From NCBI RefSeq assembly GCF_964340395.1, contig NC_135559.1:17218550-17282549 (forward strand): a stretch of 64,000 nt of DNA. The letters are read 5' to 3'. How positions within the stretch are numbered: position 1 is the stretch's first letter; each line of letters begins with the position of its first letter. Both the position numbers and the translations under genes were made by a program. This document shows, one piece after another, positions 30,911-42,600 of the stretch. The notes below the pieces were generated by a model. It searched no databases. It saw nothing but the letters and a program-made list of their open reading frames with translations, and was not told the DNA's origin. Origin of the DNA: Glandiceps talaboti (taxonomy: Eukaryota; Hemichordata; Enteropneusta; Spengelidae).

Positions 30911-31873
30911 GTGAAAGTGACGATGCTGAAGTTGTCTGCAAAAACGAATTGGAAAACACATTCAAAAACGTAATCGTAAACGTATTCGGGTAACTGACCG
31001 CAACTGACCTTTTTCAGTTCAAATTTCGAAAACAACTTTTAAATCGTAAATGTTAATAAACAGTATTGTACTTTTATCGTAATGACTATGACTAAATCAT
31101 TTTAATAATGTAGACAATTCACTGAAAGATTATTCCTTTTATGAATTATTATGAAAGCGAGTTATTTTTTCATTGATTGGAGGAAATATCATAAACACAC
31201 AAACATTTGTCCTGTCGACATTCGTGAATTTGTTTACATGATGGAAACGTTGTTTAAAAAGGAATTAGTCACAAAAGAAGTTTACCGACCCCTCAGACCT
31301 CTTTTTAGTGGTCTGAGACGACCCCACGTTGGAAGGTTAGGAATCGTATATGTACATACACTTTATAAGTGACATTGCCATTGTAATACATCTATCTGTG
31401 TGATTTGAGTAATATAAGAATTGAATTTTTATTTTCAATTCATATCCTACTCCCAATATTCCTAACCTTCCAACTTGGACGGGTCGGTAAACTTCTTTCG
31501 AGACTAGTTCCTTTTTAAACAACGTTTCCATCATGTAAACAAATTCAACACACGACGACGAATGTCGACAGGACAAATGTTTATGTGTTTATGATCTTTC
31601 CTCCAATCAATGAAAAAATAACTCGCTTTCATAATAATTCATAAAAGGAATAATCTTTTAGTGAATTGTCTACATTATTAAAATGATTTAGTCATAGTCA
31701 TTACGATAAAAGTACAATACTGTTTATTAACATTTACGATTTAAAAGTTGTTTTCGAAATTTGAACTGAAAAAGGTCAGTTGCGGTCAGTTACCCGAATA
31801 CGTTTACGATTACGTTTTTGAATGTGTTTTCCAATTCGTTTTTGCAGACAACTTCAGCATCGTGTGAAAGTGA
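30911..31873. mobile_element. Foldback element with 9-10-bp target duplication (MULE-like MITE)
   Basis: Left arm 30920-31344 and right arm 31458-31863 are inverted copies of about 425 and 406 bp around a 113-bp spacer, beginning ACGATGCTGAAGTTGTCTGC and ending with its complement. Directly outside both ends is GTGAAAGTGA (30911-30920 and 31864-31873; the last A overlaps the left arm, so the duplication is 9 or 10 bp). Long terminal inverted repeats plus a duplication of 9-11 bp are typical of Mutator-like elements. The left arm carries an extra small hairpin (about 31287-31315, CTCAGACC/GGTCTGAG) that the right arm lacks. No transposase is present; frames reading FVYMMETLFKKELV occur in both arms because the arms are copies. 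It is inserted in the first unit of the 86-bp minisatellite. Confidence 0.88.
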
Positions 31874-32550
31874 ATGCTGAATATTCACTATTGAGGGTGA
31901 TGTGTTAGTAACCTCTCTCCTCCAGTGTAGTATAACACATGATAACATAGTGAAAGTGAATGCTGAATATTCACTATTGAGGGTGATGTGTTAGTAACCT
32001 CTCTCCTCCAGTGTAGTATAACACATGGTAACATAGAGAAAGTGAATGCTGAATATTCACTATTGAGGGTGATGTGTTAGTAACCTCTCTCCTCTAGTGT
32101 AGTATAACACATGTTAACATAGTGAAAATAAATGTTGAATATTCACTATTGAGGGTGATATGTTAGTAACATCTCTCCTCCAGTATAGTATAACATATGA
32201 TAACATAGTGAAAGTGAATGCTGAATATTCACTATTGAGGGTGATGTGTTAGTAACCTCTCTCCTCCAGTGTAGTATAACACATGGTAACATAGAGAAAG
32301 TGAATGCTGAATATTCACTATTGAGGGTGATGTGTTAGTAACCTCTCTCCTCCAGTGTAGTATAACACATGATAACATAGTGAAAGTGAATGTTGAATAT
32401 TCACTATTGAGGGTGATATGTTAGTAACATCTCTCCTCCAGTATAGTATAACATATGATAACATAGTGAAAGTGAATGCTGAATATTCACTATTGAGGGT
32501 GATGTGTTAGTAACCTCTCCCGTCTAGCATGGTATAACATATGATAACAT
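31864..32550. repeat. 86-bp minisatellite, eight units
   Basis: Units begin GTGAAAGTGAATGCTGAATA at 31864, 31950, 32036, 32122, 32208, 32294, 32380 and 32466. Each contains the palindrome TGAATATTCA and a wider stem formed by ATGTGTTA and TAACACAT, or in variant units by ATATGTTA and TAACATAT. The last unit is more diverged (CTCTCCCGTCTAGCATGG). A partial unit is also present left of the foldback element (TGATAACCTAGTGAAAGTG, ending at 30919). Confidence 0.95.
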
Positions 32551-32689
32551 AGGTCAGTTCAGTTCACAAATCAATCTCATAGAACATGTTTGTTGGTGAT
32601 CAGTTCACTTATGTCGGTGAATGTGATTAACACATTAACCACAAAGGAAGCCAAATCTGATGCAAAAATTAGTTTTGTTGTTCTTGGAG

Positions 32690-33557
32690 GTATCGCAGTA
32701 ATTAGTCCCAGAACAAAATACCGCCAATGGCACTGTAGCACAACTGTAGTTAGCTGTTGGTATGGGCATGGTCTTGTTGTTAGACATATTTGCATAGATT
32801 TTTGGAATCTTTAATTTGCCAACCCTTTCTAGTTTTCATTTTTGCGATATAAACAATCATTAAACCCTTGCTGTGGGCGCTGTCCTGTTTGTAGGCATAT
32901 TTGCATACGTCTTTAAAATACTTTGATTTACCTACCAATCCCTGTTGCTATCTTTGTAATGTGCATCATCATTTCATTGTTGCTAAGGGCATGGTCATGG
33001 TTGCTAGGAACAATTGTATCAAAAAATTTTCAACAATAACTGCAGAATGACATATGGACCTCCAGAAACATCCACCGCCAAGTTTCAACCCCATTCAACA
33101 TGCAGTTTCAAGACATAAGTTTTTGGCCAAAGTTGAGATTTTTAGACCTAATTTGAATATTGATGATTGGATCATCATATTGTGAATATATATAGCTTCA
33201 TCTACACTTCCCCAGCCCAATCTGCTTAGTAGTTTGGAATTGTGGATAATTGACCAAAAACACACATTTTTAAATTTGCATATCACTGGTAGGATCATCA
33301 TGTTATGAACAATTCTTAACATAAACTCCCCTACGAATGTTGCCACCAAATTTCCTACCAATCTACCCTGGTCCGTCCCTGTAGTTTTTAAGTTTAAGTT
33401 TCTGACCAAATATCATATTTTTTAACCAAATCACACACCGGTGATAAGATAATTTTGATTTGAACAATTTCAAAACTAGACACCAAAGGTGCTACCGGTA
33501 CACCCACCAAATATCATGACAATCGTTCCTGCGTTTCCTGCAGTTTTTGACTTTAAG

Positions 33558-33607
<50 letters not shown>

Positions 33608-33680
33608 CATATAGACAGACAGACACTTTGCCATGCATATAGCACTAATGAACCCTATCAATTCAGTTGTGCTAAAATTC
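32690..33680. repeat. Family C dispersed repeat, third copy
   Basis: The copy opens with three degenerate versions of the GGGC(G/A)TGGTCTTGTTG phrase (32757-33005), continues with alternating CCAAATTTC...ACCAATCTACCC blocks, a (CA)n tail (33558-33606), CAGACAGACAC, and the terminus AATTCAGTTGTGCTAAAA near 33675. The order is the same as at 22.5-23.1 kb. Confidence 0.75.
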
Positions 33681-33899
33681 ATTGGTCAAATGTTTGTTTT
33701 GTATTATATTCATTCTGTATGTATCTTATAAAGTAGACAATCATTTACATAACACTTGTCAGTATTCTTTAGGTTGACCAGGGTTTGCTTATAATTTGTC
33801 AAACTCTGTCTGATTTGTTTAAGTACCTTGACTTGTAAGAGAACAAATCTATCTGAATGAAATGATTGCTATTACCGGGGTAAATGTAATTTGTACAAC

Positions 33900-34126
33900 A
33901 GAAAATAACTTGACACATTTTCAACAAAATTATTATTTGTATATGTTTAATATTATCATTAACCCTTTTCAAAATACATTTTGTTTAAAACATATTTTCA
34001 AGTAGAGTATTATGTATGTATGTATGTATGTATGTATGAATGTATGTATGTATGTATGTCTGCATGTATGTCTGCCTGTATGTATGTATGTATGTATGTA
34101 TGTATGTATGTATGTATGTATGTATG

Positions 34127-34158
<32 letters not shown>

Positions 34159-34214
34159 TGTATGTATGTATGTATGTATGTATGTACGTACGCATGTACA
34201 TATTCATGCATGCA

Positions 34215-34251
<37 letters not shown>

Positions 34252-34618
34252 ATGTATGTATGTATGTGTGTGTGTGTGTGTGTTATGTATGTATGTATGT
34301 ATTCAGTCATGAAAATTTAAGTGGTCACTGTATTTCAACATTACTGTGCTACAGATACCGTAGTCATGTTAGAATGTAGAGACTGAGGTATTTGTTTACA
34401 TCACAAAATGACTGACATGTGAAAAATGGTGTTTAAGGTCATAGGTCAAAGATAACTTGAAATGAGTTCTGTTTATTGACAGGGTTAGAAGAATATTTAA
34501 TATTGCCAAGTTAATATGACAATTTGACAAGACATTGTGTGTTTATTGACCACCTCTGAAGTGTTCTATGTGGAGTCAAATGTACTGTATATATTATCTA
34601 GGTTAGTTGTTGTCATGT
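33900..34618. repeat. Family A copy 4, left part, with in-place (TATG)n expansion
   Basis: Family A sequence starts near 33900 (CACATTTTCAACAAAATTAT). At the place where other copies read TTCTTGTATGTATTCAGTCA, there is a roughly 290-base (TATG)n array with CA/TG interruptions (34012-34301), after which TATTCAGTCATGAAAA resumes the family. The copy is then cut at 34618 by a 3.1-kb insertion and continues at 37743. Confidence 0.85.
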
Positions 34619-37600
34619 TATATAGTAGGGAGGCCCACACACGATAAATGTACATGCACTGCGTGCTCATCTATTTTTGAGTGAGGTTTACAGCAAGAAA
34701 TAATTCATAAATTGGCGTTTTTCTTGCATTTTCAGAATCTACACATTTTTTTCTATTTGGGCATTAAGATAATTTTACATTGACATCTGAAATTATTAAA
34801 TTACAGCTACTTTGAAAGTACAATTTCGTCCGTTTTCAGTAGCGCGCGTACACTGTATTACGTGACGGTCACATTATTTGCTAAAAAACGTTCTGAAGGG
34901 GTGCCAAAGGTCATAACAGTAAATATAGTATGCTTGCTTTGATTTGTTCTCGCAACGTCAGTTTTCAGTCTACAGCCAATCATATTAGTTCTTTTAAAAG
35001 TACTTGGCGTGAATAAGACGATACAACAGGGTGCGGCCATTATCTTTAATGCATTAGACCGTCTGTACGCGCCGTAAAAACTATGAAATTTCAGGTGATT
35101 ATGTTTTCCAGGGGTTTCTTTATTTCAATATGCACCCCCTACAGTTTGAAAATTTATGATTAGTATTACATTTGTGTGAAATTTCAATGGTATTCGACGG
35201 AAAATGTACGCGCGATTACAATTTGAACTTGGGGATCACCGTCGAGGCCAGCGCCTCCAGCAGTACTGTACACACTAGATGTTGACCCAGGCGTGGTGTT
35301 AGTGAACCACGGTTTCAACGATGAACTATGTCGGTAAGTTTTGTTCCGTTTACAGTAGTTTACGTGACAAGTATGATATTTTTTACTGTTTTCTTAAATT
35401 GGTCACTATTTCCGTATAGGAATTAATCACTGTGTGTGGTATTTATATTGTGACTGTCAATTCTACTGCCGTCAGATCTGAAAGGATCGCGTAGTGTTGT
35501 TGTAACCGGAAGTAACAATAATTCGTTCGAACTAAAATGTCATCTATACAAAATCCCGTTCAAGGCGAATATTGTAACCAAACAATGTTGATGTCATTTT
35601 AAAACTTTGTTGTATTTAAAGCAACTAATAGTTATTGATTTGCCTTTTGACGCTTCCTTGGGTCGAGTCAATAACGTAAACAGATTGGCGTGACATTTGA
35701 TGTTGGTGGCGATTTTGCTAAGTTCTTGTACTTATATAAGTGGCAGATGCTAATTTTTATAATGATTGTTTATAATATATTTATGTGTTCTTGTTAGCGT
35801 TATAGTTGAATGTTTTCATCTTACTATACCCATTATGTAATAAAAGTAAATTAATATCTCAACAGACATTTATGATTACTGATTTCCACACATACACATT
35901 TCAATGTGCTATCTTTACATAAAATTATTGATGTGCAATTTATCACCATCTCAGTATCACAATTTTACTTCAGTTTGTCTCTAAAATTTAAATCAATTTT
36001 ATCAGTATATTAAACGTTTATGAATTTGGCTGCTAAGACCTAAAGATAACTACTGAATTGTAAATTTAGATAAATTTATTTCATTTTCATTTTATTATAA
36101 AGTTAAAAGGCTAAAGTCTGTTGTTGTATGTAGTATGTATAAATTGTCGACATTAATAATTCTTTTGTTAACTAACCTGTATCACTGCAATATATGTATA
36201 TGTATAAATAATTTCATAATTTATATTTTATTTTATAGATCAGTAATTTCATCGTCTTCTGAAACAGCTCTGCAGCAACCCCTAACAAATTATGAATTCC
36301 TTGAAATACATTACACAAGCCAGAATTTTGAAGAAACTTATAACCAGATCGAATTGGTACCACAATTTATCAACTCTGATCATTTGCATAATGTGCCTTT
36401 ATCAGTTTTATTGTATTGGATAACTATAGCCATACATCAATAGCTTTCCTGTAAATTAATTACTATACCTGATTTGGTACCACAATTTATGTAACAATAT
36501 CTACAAATAGAAACATGCAGTCTAAGTGCTTTGATGTTTGTATATATTTTTATACTGCTAATTATTATGGTTTTGACAATAGGTAGCTTCCAAGCGCAAC
36601 TGAACGTGCTATGCAAAGGACAGTGGGATTGTTTGTAGTTACTGTAATACCTAATCTTGATAGAATAATCAACTCTAAAGGAACTTGGTAACTAAATGTG
36701 TTATTTGTGGTTACAATCAATGCGAGATTGTTTACAATTTAGTGATGGGTTCATATTTATTGCTGTATTTCCCATGATGCACCATTCACAACATTCAACA
36801 TGACATATTTGCAGGTGCTTTATTTCTTATTAAAAAATGACAATTTGATTATTGACCCCATAGCAACTTTGTGAAATGTTTCACCATGTCAAAATCATAA
36901 CAACAAATGTGATGAAGCAGTACAGATTGGAAATTTGACTTTTTATTGCAGATATCGCAAAATTGTGACAAAATTGATTTTTAGCATTTTTTAAATTGAA
37001 TTTAACACACTAACTCTATTTCTGGTTGTGTGAGCTTTAATTATTTGTGATATCAATAACTTTGTAAACAGCTATGTGCAAATAAAACTGAGTTCACTTG
37101 TTCAGGTTGGAGTCAATGTATGTCTTAAATTGTCATGTTTTTATTTGCTACCCTGAAAAGTTGCCAAAAACTAAGTTTTTGTCAATTTTCAACTCAATTT
37201 ATTCCATAAAGTTAATTTCAAGTATTTATAAACTTTACTTATTCTTAGTAAGGTTAACATTCTAAATGGATGTGATCAAAAAGAATAGACATTACACTTC
37301 CAGATTTTACTCCAGCAGTGGCTAAAATTGGCTATATTTACTGTGTAAAAGTTATTTTTATATCAAAATAATTTGCATAAATTTGCATATTTATATTCTA
37401 GCCACGAAATATAGATTGGAGTGATGTATTCATGCCAAGATACACTCATTTTGAAAGTTTCAGCGTTGAAATAATGAAAATGAAAAGAAATGTGTATTTA
37501 CCCAAAAATTTCCTTTATACCTGTGTATAAATGATAGATTTTGTGATGTTTGCCCCAAAATAACTTTTTTTCCAAGTTGTTCAAACAAAACATTAGAACA

Positions 37601-37742
37601 CATATAGACTAACATATAACAGTATTTTCATTATGAGGAATATTAACCTTGTGATCCCAGTAATTCAGATTTTATTAACTGTTAAAAAGTGAAGAAACCC
37701 CAAAATTACCCTTTTTTCCACTATGGGCCTCCCTATATATAG
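34619..37742. mobile_element. 3.1-kb insertion with 12-bp TIRs and 7-bp target duplication (hAT-like?)
   Basis: The element spans 34626-37735. It begins TAGGGAGGCCCA (34626-34637) and ends with the exact complement TGGGCCTCCCTA (37724-37735). TATATAG stands on both sides (34619-34625 and 37736-37742). Removing element and one duplicate restores a continuous family A copy (GTCATGTTATATAG joining to ATGGTTTTGTC, as in the intact copies at 40.4 and 43.1 kb). The end TAGGG fits the loose consensus of hAT ends, but hAT elements duplicate 8 bp, so the assignment is tentative. Inside there is no transposase frame. GC- and CpG-richer DNA at about 34840-35340 could be a promoter region, and AT-rich noncoding DNA fills the rest. 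Confidence 0.85.
35227..36443 (+). other. Possible two-exon reading frame inside the 3.1-kb element
   Basis: A good donor (GTCG|GTAAGT at 35333) and acceptor (TTTTATAG at 36238) would join an open frame 35227-35333 (ending ...VVLVNHGFNDELC) to 36239-36443 (SVISSSSETALQQPLTNYEF to the TAG). The phases fit: two bases carried over. However there is no ATG in the first part, the total is only about 100 residues, and the protein is not recognisable. It may be the first coding part of a lost transposase, a captured host exon pair, or chance. Confidence 0.25.
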
Positions 37743-39399
37743 ATGGTTTTGTCTTTTGTCAACAATAGCATTGAGGTCACAGGTCAATACCACTTGAAAT
37801 AAATGTTAATATTTGCAGACTGAACCATAGAGTTCACAAGGTTATGATAAAACTAGATACAGCACACCTGGGCCTTGACAGTGCTTTGCTTTGTATCATC
37901 TAGGATAATTAATAACCACAGTTTTGTCATTTCTCAACAGTAGCATTTAGATCACAGATCAATATCACCTTAAATCAATTTTACTGTGTGACAGGACAGT
38001 TTGCAGACTGATAATGAGGGTTATGATAAAACTGCGGGGGTACAGCAGATCTGACCAGTAAGCCTCCTTTCAAAGAAAACATTTTGTTGAAACAGATAAA
38101 AGTTATTTTTTTTCTAAATATTCACTTGATAGTAAGGTATAGGGAAAATCATATTTGGTGTGTCCCCAGAAATTGTTTTGTGTGAATGTTGTGTCAGATT
38201 GCCATCGAGGGCGCACTTGACTTAACAGCATTAACTTGATGTTTGCTTTTATTGAACACAAATTTGTGCTTCCATTGTACTTTTGTTTTGTGATCATATT
38301 AAACAACTTTAGAAACTATTTTTTCTTGATTAAGCATTTATTTATCCTAGATGTAAGTTTAAAATAGTTCTTACAATATTATACATTCCCCTTTCAACTA
38401 TCTAGTATATATTCTAACATAGAACAATTTTGATATATTTTCATCACAGTGTTAAGTACTGTAAGCATTCAAGTTATGAGTATTTAAGTGGTCACTGTAT
38501 TGTAACATCACAGAGCTACAGTAGTCATGTTGAAATGTAGTGACTGAGGCATTTGTTTACATCATAAAATGACTGACATGTGAAAAATAGCAGTTAGGTC
38601 AAAGGTCAAAGATAACATGAAATGAGTTATAGTAACTTTATTGACTGAGTTAGAAGAACATTTTAGTTTTATATTGTCAAGTTATTACAATTTGACATTG
38701 TGTGTTTACTGAACATCTCTGAAGTGTTGAAAGTGTAGTCAAATGTATGTATATTATTTAGGTAACAGGTGTTTTATTCAAGTTTTTGCCATGCGTCAAC
38801 AGTGGCATGAAAGGTCACAGGTCAATACCAGGATAGTTTGCAGACTGAGTGTTTACAAGGTTATGATATAAATGATATAAATGCATACTGCAGACATTAC
38901 TAGTGTGTCCTCTAATCTGAGAAAACATTTTATTGAAAATTATAAAAACTATTTTTTTTCTGTATATTCACCTGATAGTAAGGTACAGTGAAAAAAAGTC
39001 ATATTTGGTAAATCACCAGCAATTGGTGTGTGTCTGTGTTGTCAGATTGTCATAGAGGGTGCACTTCACTCGACACAGTTAAACCTGATGTTGTTGTTTT
39101 TTTAACACAACTTTTGCATGCTTACAATATAGTTTTATGAAATGTATTCATTATATTAGACAACTTTGGAAGACATGTTTTTTTCACAATTGATGAATTT
39201 ATATACCCTAGATGTGAGTTTAAAATAGTTATCACAATAGTTTACAAATACTTAACTCTGAATACAGTACAAATACTTGTTTAATGGTTTTGCTCAAGTT
39301 TGATGAAATAACACAAAACTATCTGCGTGTTACCTGTGCCACGTACACATAATTCTCGAAATTGAGAACTTCATTTATAAATTCTGTACCTGTGCAATA

Positions 39400-39920
39400 A
39401 GTGCATGTTATTTTTGTTTCATGTTATGTACTCCTTTTGCATGGGCCGGTGGCCTAGTAAAACAAACTCGATGGGTAGGCTGTATCACTCAGCCATGTCT
39501 CACTCACAAGACGAGTGCAAATTTGGGGGGGGGGGACTCCTGGAGTAATGACTCGAAACGTCGGGGACGATTACTCACACAGAGCCTGCAAGTGCTAATG
39601 TTTGCTGGGCCTGGGTGATCGACTCTGGGATTGCCTGTGGTCTGACTGGGAAAGCCATGACAGTTCCACAGCAACGTGATATAGAGCACGCAATATAGCC
39701 CTGTCATGTAGTCCCAAACCCGAATGGATCTCTGTAGCATTTGTGTGTGTTTGTTTGTATGTCTGCATAACGGAAAATCGCTGGGAGGAATTTCCAGCAC
39801 AAAAAAAAAAATAAAAAAATAAAAAAATAAAAACCGATTCCCTAAAATGACGACAACAACAACAACAAAAAACAACAACATATTGCTTTCTCAATATCGA
39901 GTGCAAGGTATCGTGCAATT
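39400..39920. mobile_element. SINE-like insert with A-rich tail, copy 1
   Basis: The block is absent from family A copies elsewhere. It starts around CATGGGCCGGTGGCCTAGTA, which resembles the A-box end of tRNA-derived SINEs, contains a G-tract (39520-39534) and ends in an A-rich tract with (AAAAATA)n and (CAA)n units (39799-39880). A clear B box or target duplication was not found. The same block occurs at 42070-42590 because the whole 2.7-kb unit was duplicated after insertion. Confidence 0.45.
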
Positions 39921-42069
39921 TCTGAAAATCAAATGTCCTTTAAATGTAGTCCTTATTCATCAAATTTCAATTCTATGAATAATTTTTGAAAACCACCCTG
40001 GATAACTTTATTGCAAATTTGTCCATATTAGTTAACAGACATCAGAAGAATACAATAAAGTATAAAGAACACTTGTATACAGAAAAAAAAGAAATGCAAG
40101 TTATTTCACAATTTGAAAGTCAACATATAACTTATCAGTTATACAGATAAACATGTAATAATAAGCCTTTGATGTCAGGTGTGTATGACTGACATGTGAA
40201 AAATAGCAGTTAGGTCAAAGGTCACAAAGATAACTTGAAATGAGTTATAGTTCTGTTTATTGACTGAGTTAGAAGAACATTTTATATTGTCAAGTTGTGA
40301 TAATTTGACAAGACATTGTGTGTTTATTGAACACCTCTGAAGTGTTCTATGTGGAGTCAAATGTACTGTATATATTATCTAGGTTAGTTGTTGTCATGTT
40401 ACATGGTTTTGTCTTGAGTCAACGATAGCATTTAAGTGATAGGTCAATATCACTTGAAATGAATGTTAATGTTTGCAGACTGAACCATAGAGTTCACAAG
40501 GTTATGATAAAACTAGATACAGCATACCTGGGCCTTAATAGTGCTTTGCTTTGTGTCATCTAGGATAATTAATAACCGCAGTTTTGTCATTTCTCAACAG
40601 TAGCATTTACATCACAGATCAATATCACCTTAAATCAATTTTACATGTACTGTGTGCCAGGACAGTTTGCAGACTGATAACGAGGGTTATGATAAAACTG
40701 TGGGGTACAGGCTGTACAGCAGATCTGACTAATAAGCCTCCTTTCAAAGAAAACATTTTGTTGAAACAGATAAAAGTTATTTTTTTCTAAATATTCACTT
40801 GATAGTAAAGTATAGGGAAAAATCATAATTGGTGTGTCCCCAGAAATTGTTGTGTGTCAATGTTGTGTCAGATTGCCATAGAGGGCGCACTTGACTTAAC
40901 AGCATTAACTTGATGTTTGCTTTTATTGAACACAAATTTGTGTGCTTCCATTGTACTTTTGTTTTGTGATTATATTAGACAACTTTAGAAACTATTTTAT
41001 CTTGATTAAGTATTTATTTATCCTAGATGTAAGTTTAAAATAATTCTTACAATATTATACATTCCCCTTTCAACTACCTAGTATACATTCTAACATAGAA
41101 CAATTTTGATATATTTTCATCACAGTGTTCAGTACTGTGTGCATTCAAGTCATGAGTATTTAAGTGGTCACTGTATTGTAACATCACAGAGCTACAGGTA
41201 GTCATGTTGAAACGTAGTGACTGAGGCATTTGTTTACATCTTAAAATGACTGACATGTGACAAATAGCAGTTGGGTCAAAGGTCAAAGATAACATGAAAT
41301 GAGTTATAGAAACTGTTTATTGATAGGGTTAGAAGAACATTTTAGTTTTATATTGTCAAGTTATTACAATTTGACATTGTGTGTTTACTGAACATCTCTG
41401 AAGTGTTGAAAGTGTAGTCAAATGTATGCATATTATTTAGGTAACAGGTGTTTTATCCAAGTTTTTGCCATGCGTCAACAGTGGCATGAAAGGTCACAGG
41501 TCAATACCAGGACAGTTTGCAGACTGAGTGTTTACAAGGTTATGATATAAATGCATACTGCAGACATTACTAGAGTGTCCTCTAATCTGAGAAAACATTT
41601 TGTTGAAAATTATAAAAACTATTTTTTTTCTGTATATTCACCTGATAGTAAGGTACAGTGAAAAAAAGTCATATTTGGTAAATCACCAGCAATTGTTGTG
41701 TGTCTGTGTTGTGTCAGATTGTCATAGAGGGCGCACTTCACGCGACACAGTTAAACCTGATGTTGTTGTTTTTTTAACACAACTTTTGCATGCTTACAAG
41801 TTTTATGAAATGTATTCATTATATTAGACAATTTTGGAAGACATGTTTTTTTCACAATTGATGAATTTATATACCCTAGATGTGAGTTTAAAATAGTTAT
41901 CACAATAGTTTACAAATACTTAACTCTGAATACAGTACAAATACTTGTTTAATGGTTTTGCTCAAGTTTGATGAAATAACACAAAACTATCTGCGTGTTA
42001 CCTGTGCCACGTACACATAATTCTCGAAATTGAGAACTTCATTTATAAATTCTCTACCTGTGCAATAAG

Positions 42070-42600
42070 TGCATGTTATTTTTGTTCCATGTTATGTACT
42101 CCTTTTGCATATGGGCTGGTGGCCTAGTAAAACAATAAAACCTTATTACATATTCGATGGGTAGGCTGTATCACTCAGCCGTGTCTCACTCACAAGACGA
42201 GTGCAAATTTGGGGGGGGGGACTCCTGGAGTAATGACTCGAAAAGTCAGGGACGATTACTCACACAGAGCCTGCAGGTGCTAATTATGTTTGCTGGGCCT
42301 GGGTGATCGACTCTGGGATTGCCTGTGGTCTGACTGGGAAAGCCATGACAGTTCCACAGCAACGTGATATAGAGCGTGCAATATAGCCCTGTCACATAGT
42401 CCCAAACCCGAATGGATCTCTGTAGCATTTGTGTGTGTTTGTTTGTATGTCTGCATAACGGAAAATCGCTGGGAGGAAATTTCCAGCACAAAAAAAAATA
42501 AACAAATAAAAAAATAAAAAAATAAAAACCGATTCCCTAAAATGACGACAACAACAACAAAAAACAACAACATATTGCTTTCTCAATATCGAGTGCAAGG
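42070..42600. mobile_element. SINE-like insert, copy 2 (duplicated with its host unit)
   Basis: Nearly identical to 39400-39920 including the G-tract and the A-rich tail, but with a small insertion (ATAAAACCTTATTACATATT at about 42136) after CCTAGTAAAACA. Its family A flanks are the same as those of copy 1, so it arose by segmental duplication and not by a second insertion. Confidence 0.6.

Noticed and set aside
31151-31576. Two frames sharing FVYMMETLFKKELV, looking like a duplicated protein domain
   Set aside because: They lie in the two arms of the foldback element, so the similarity is that of the inverted DNA and not of genes.
31864-32550. Regularly spaced repeats resembling a CRISPR array
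   Set aside because: The 86-bp units are contiguous with no unique spacers, the genome is eukaryotic and there are no cas genes. It is a minisatellite.
33969-34379. Several overlapping frames of 65-132 aa reading YVCM or THTYIH repeats
   Set aside because: All are translations of the (TATG)n array, open in every frame because the unit has few stops.
39504-39918. Minus-strand frames of 107-125 aa with hydrophobic F/V runs, repeated at 42280-42610
   Set aside because: They arise from the A-rich tail and CAA tract of the SINE-like insert read in reverse.
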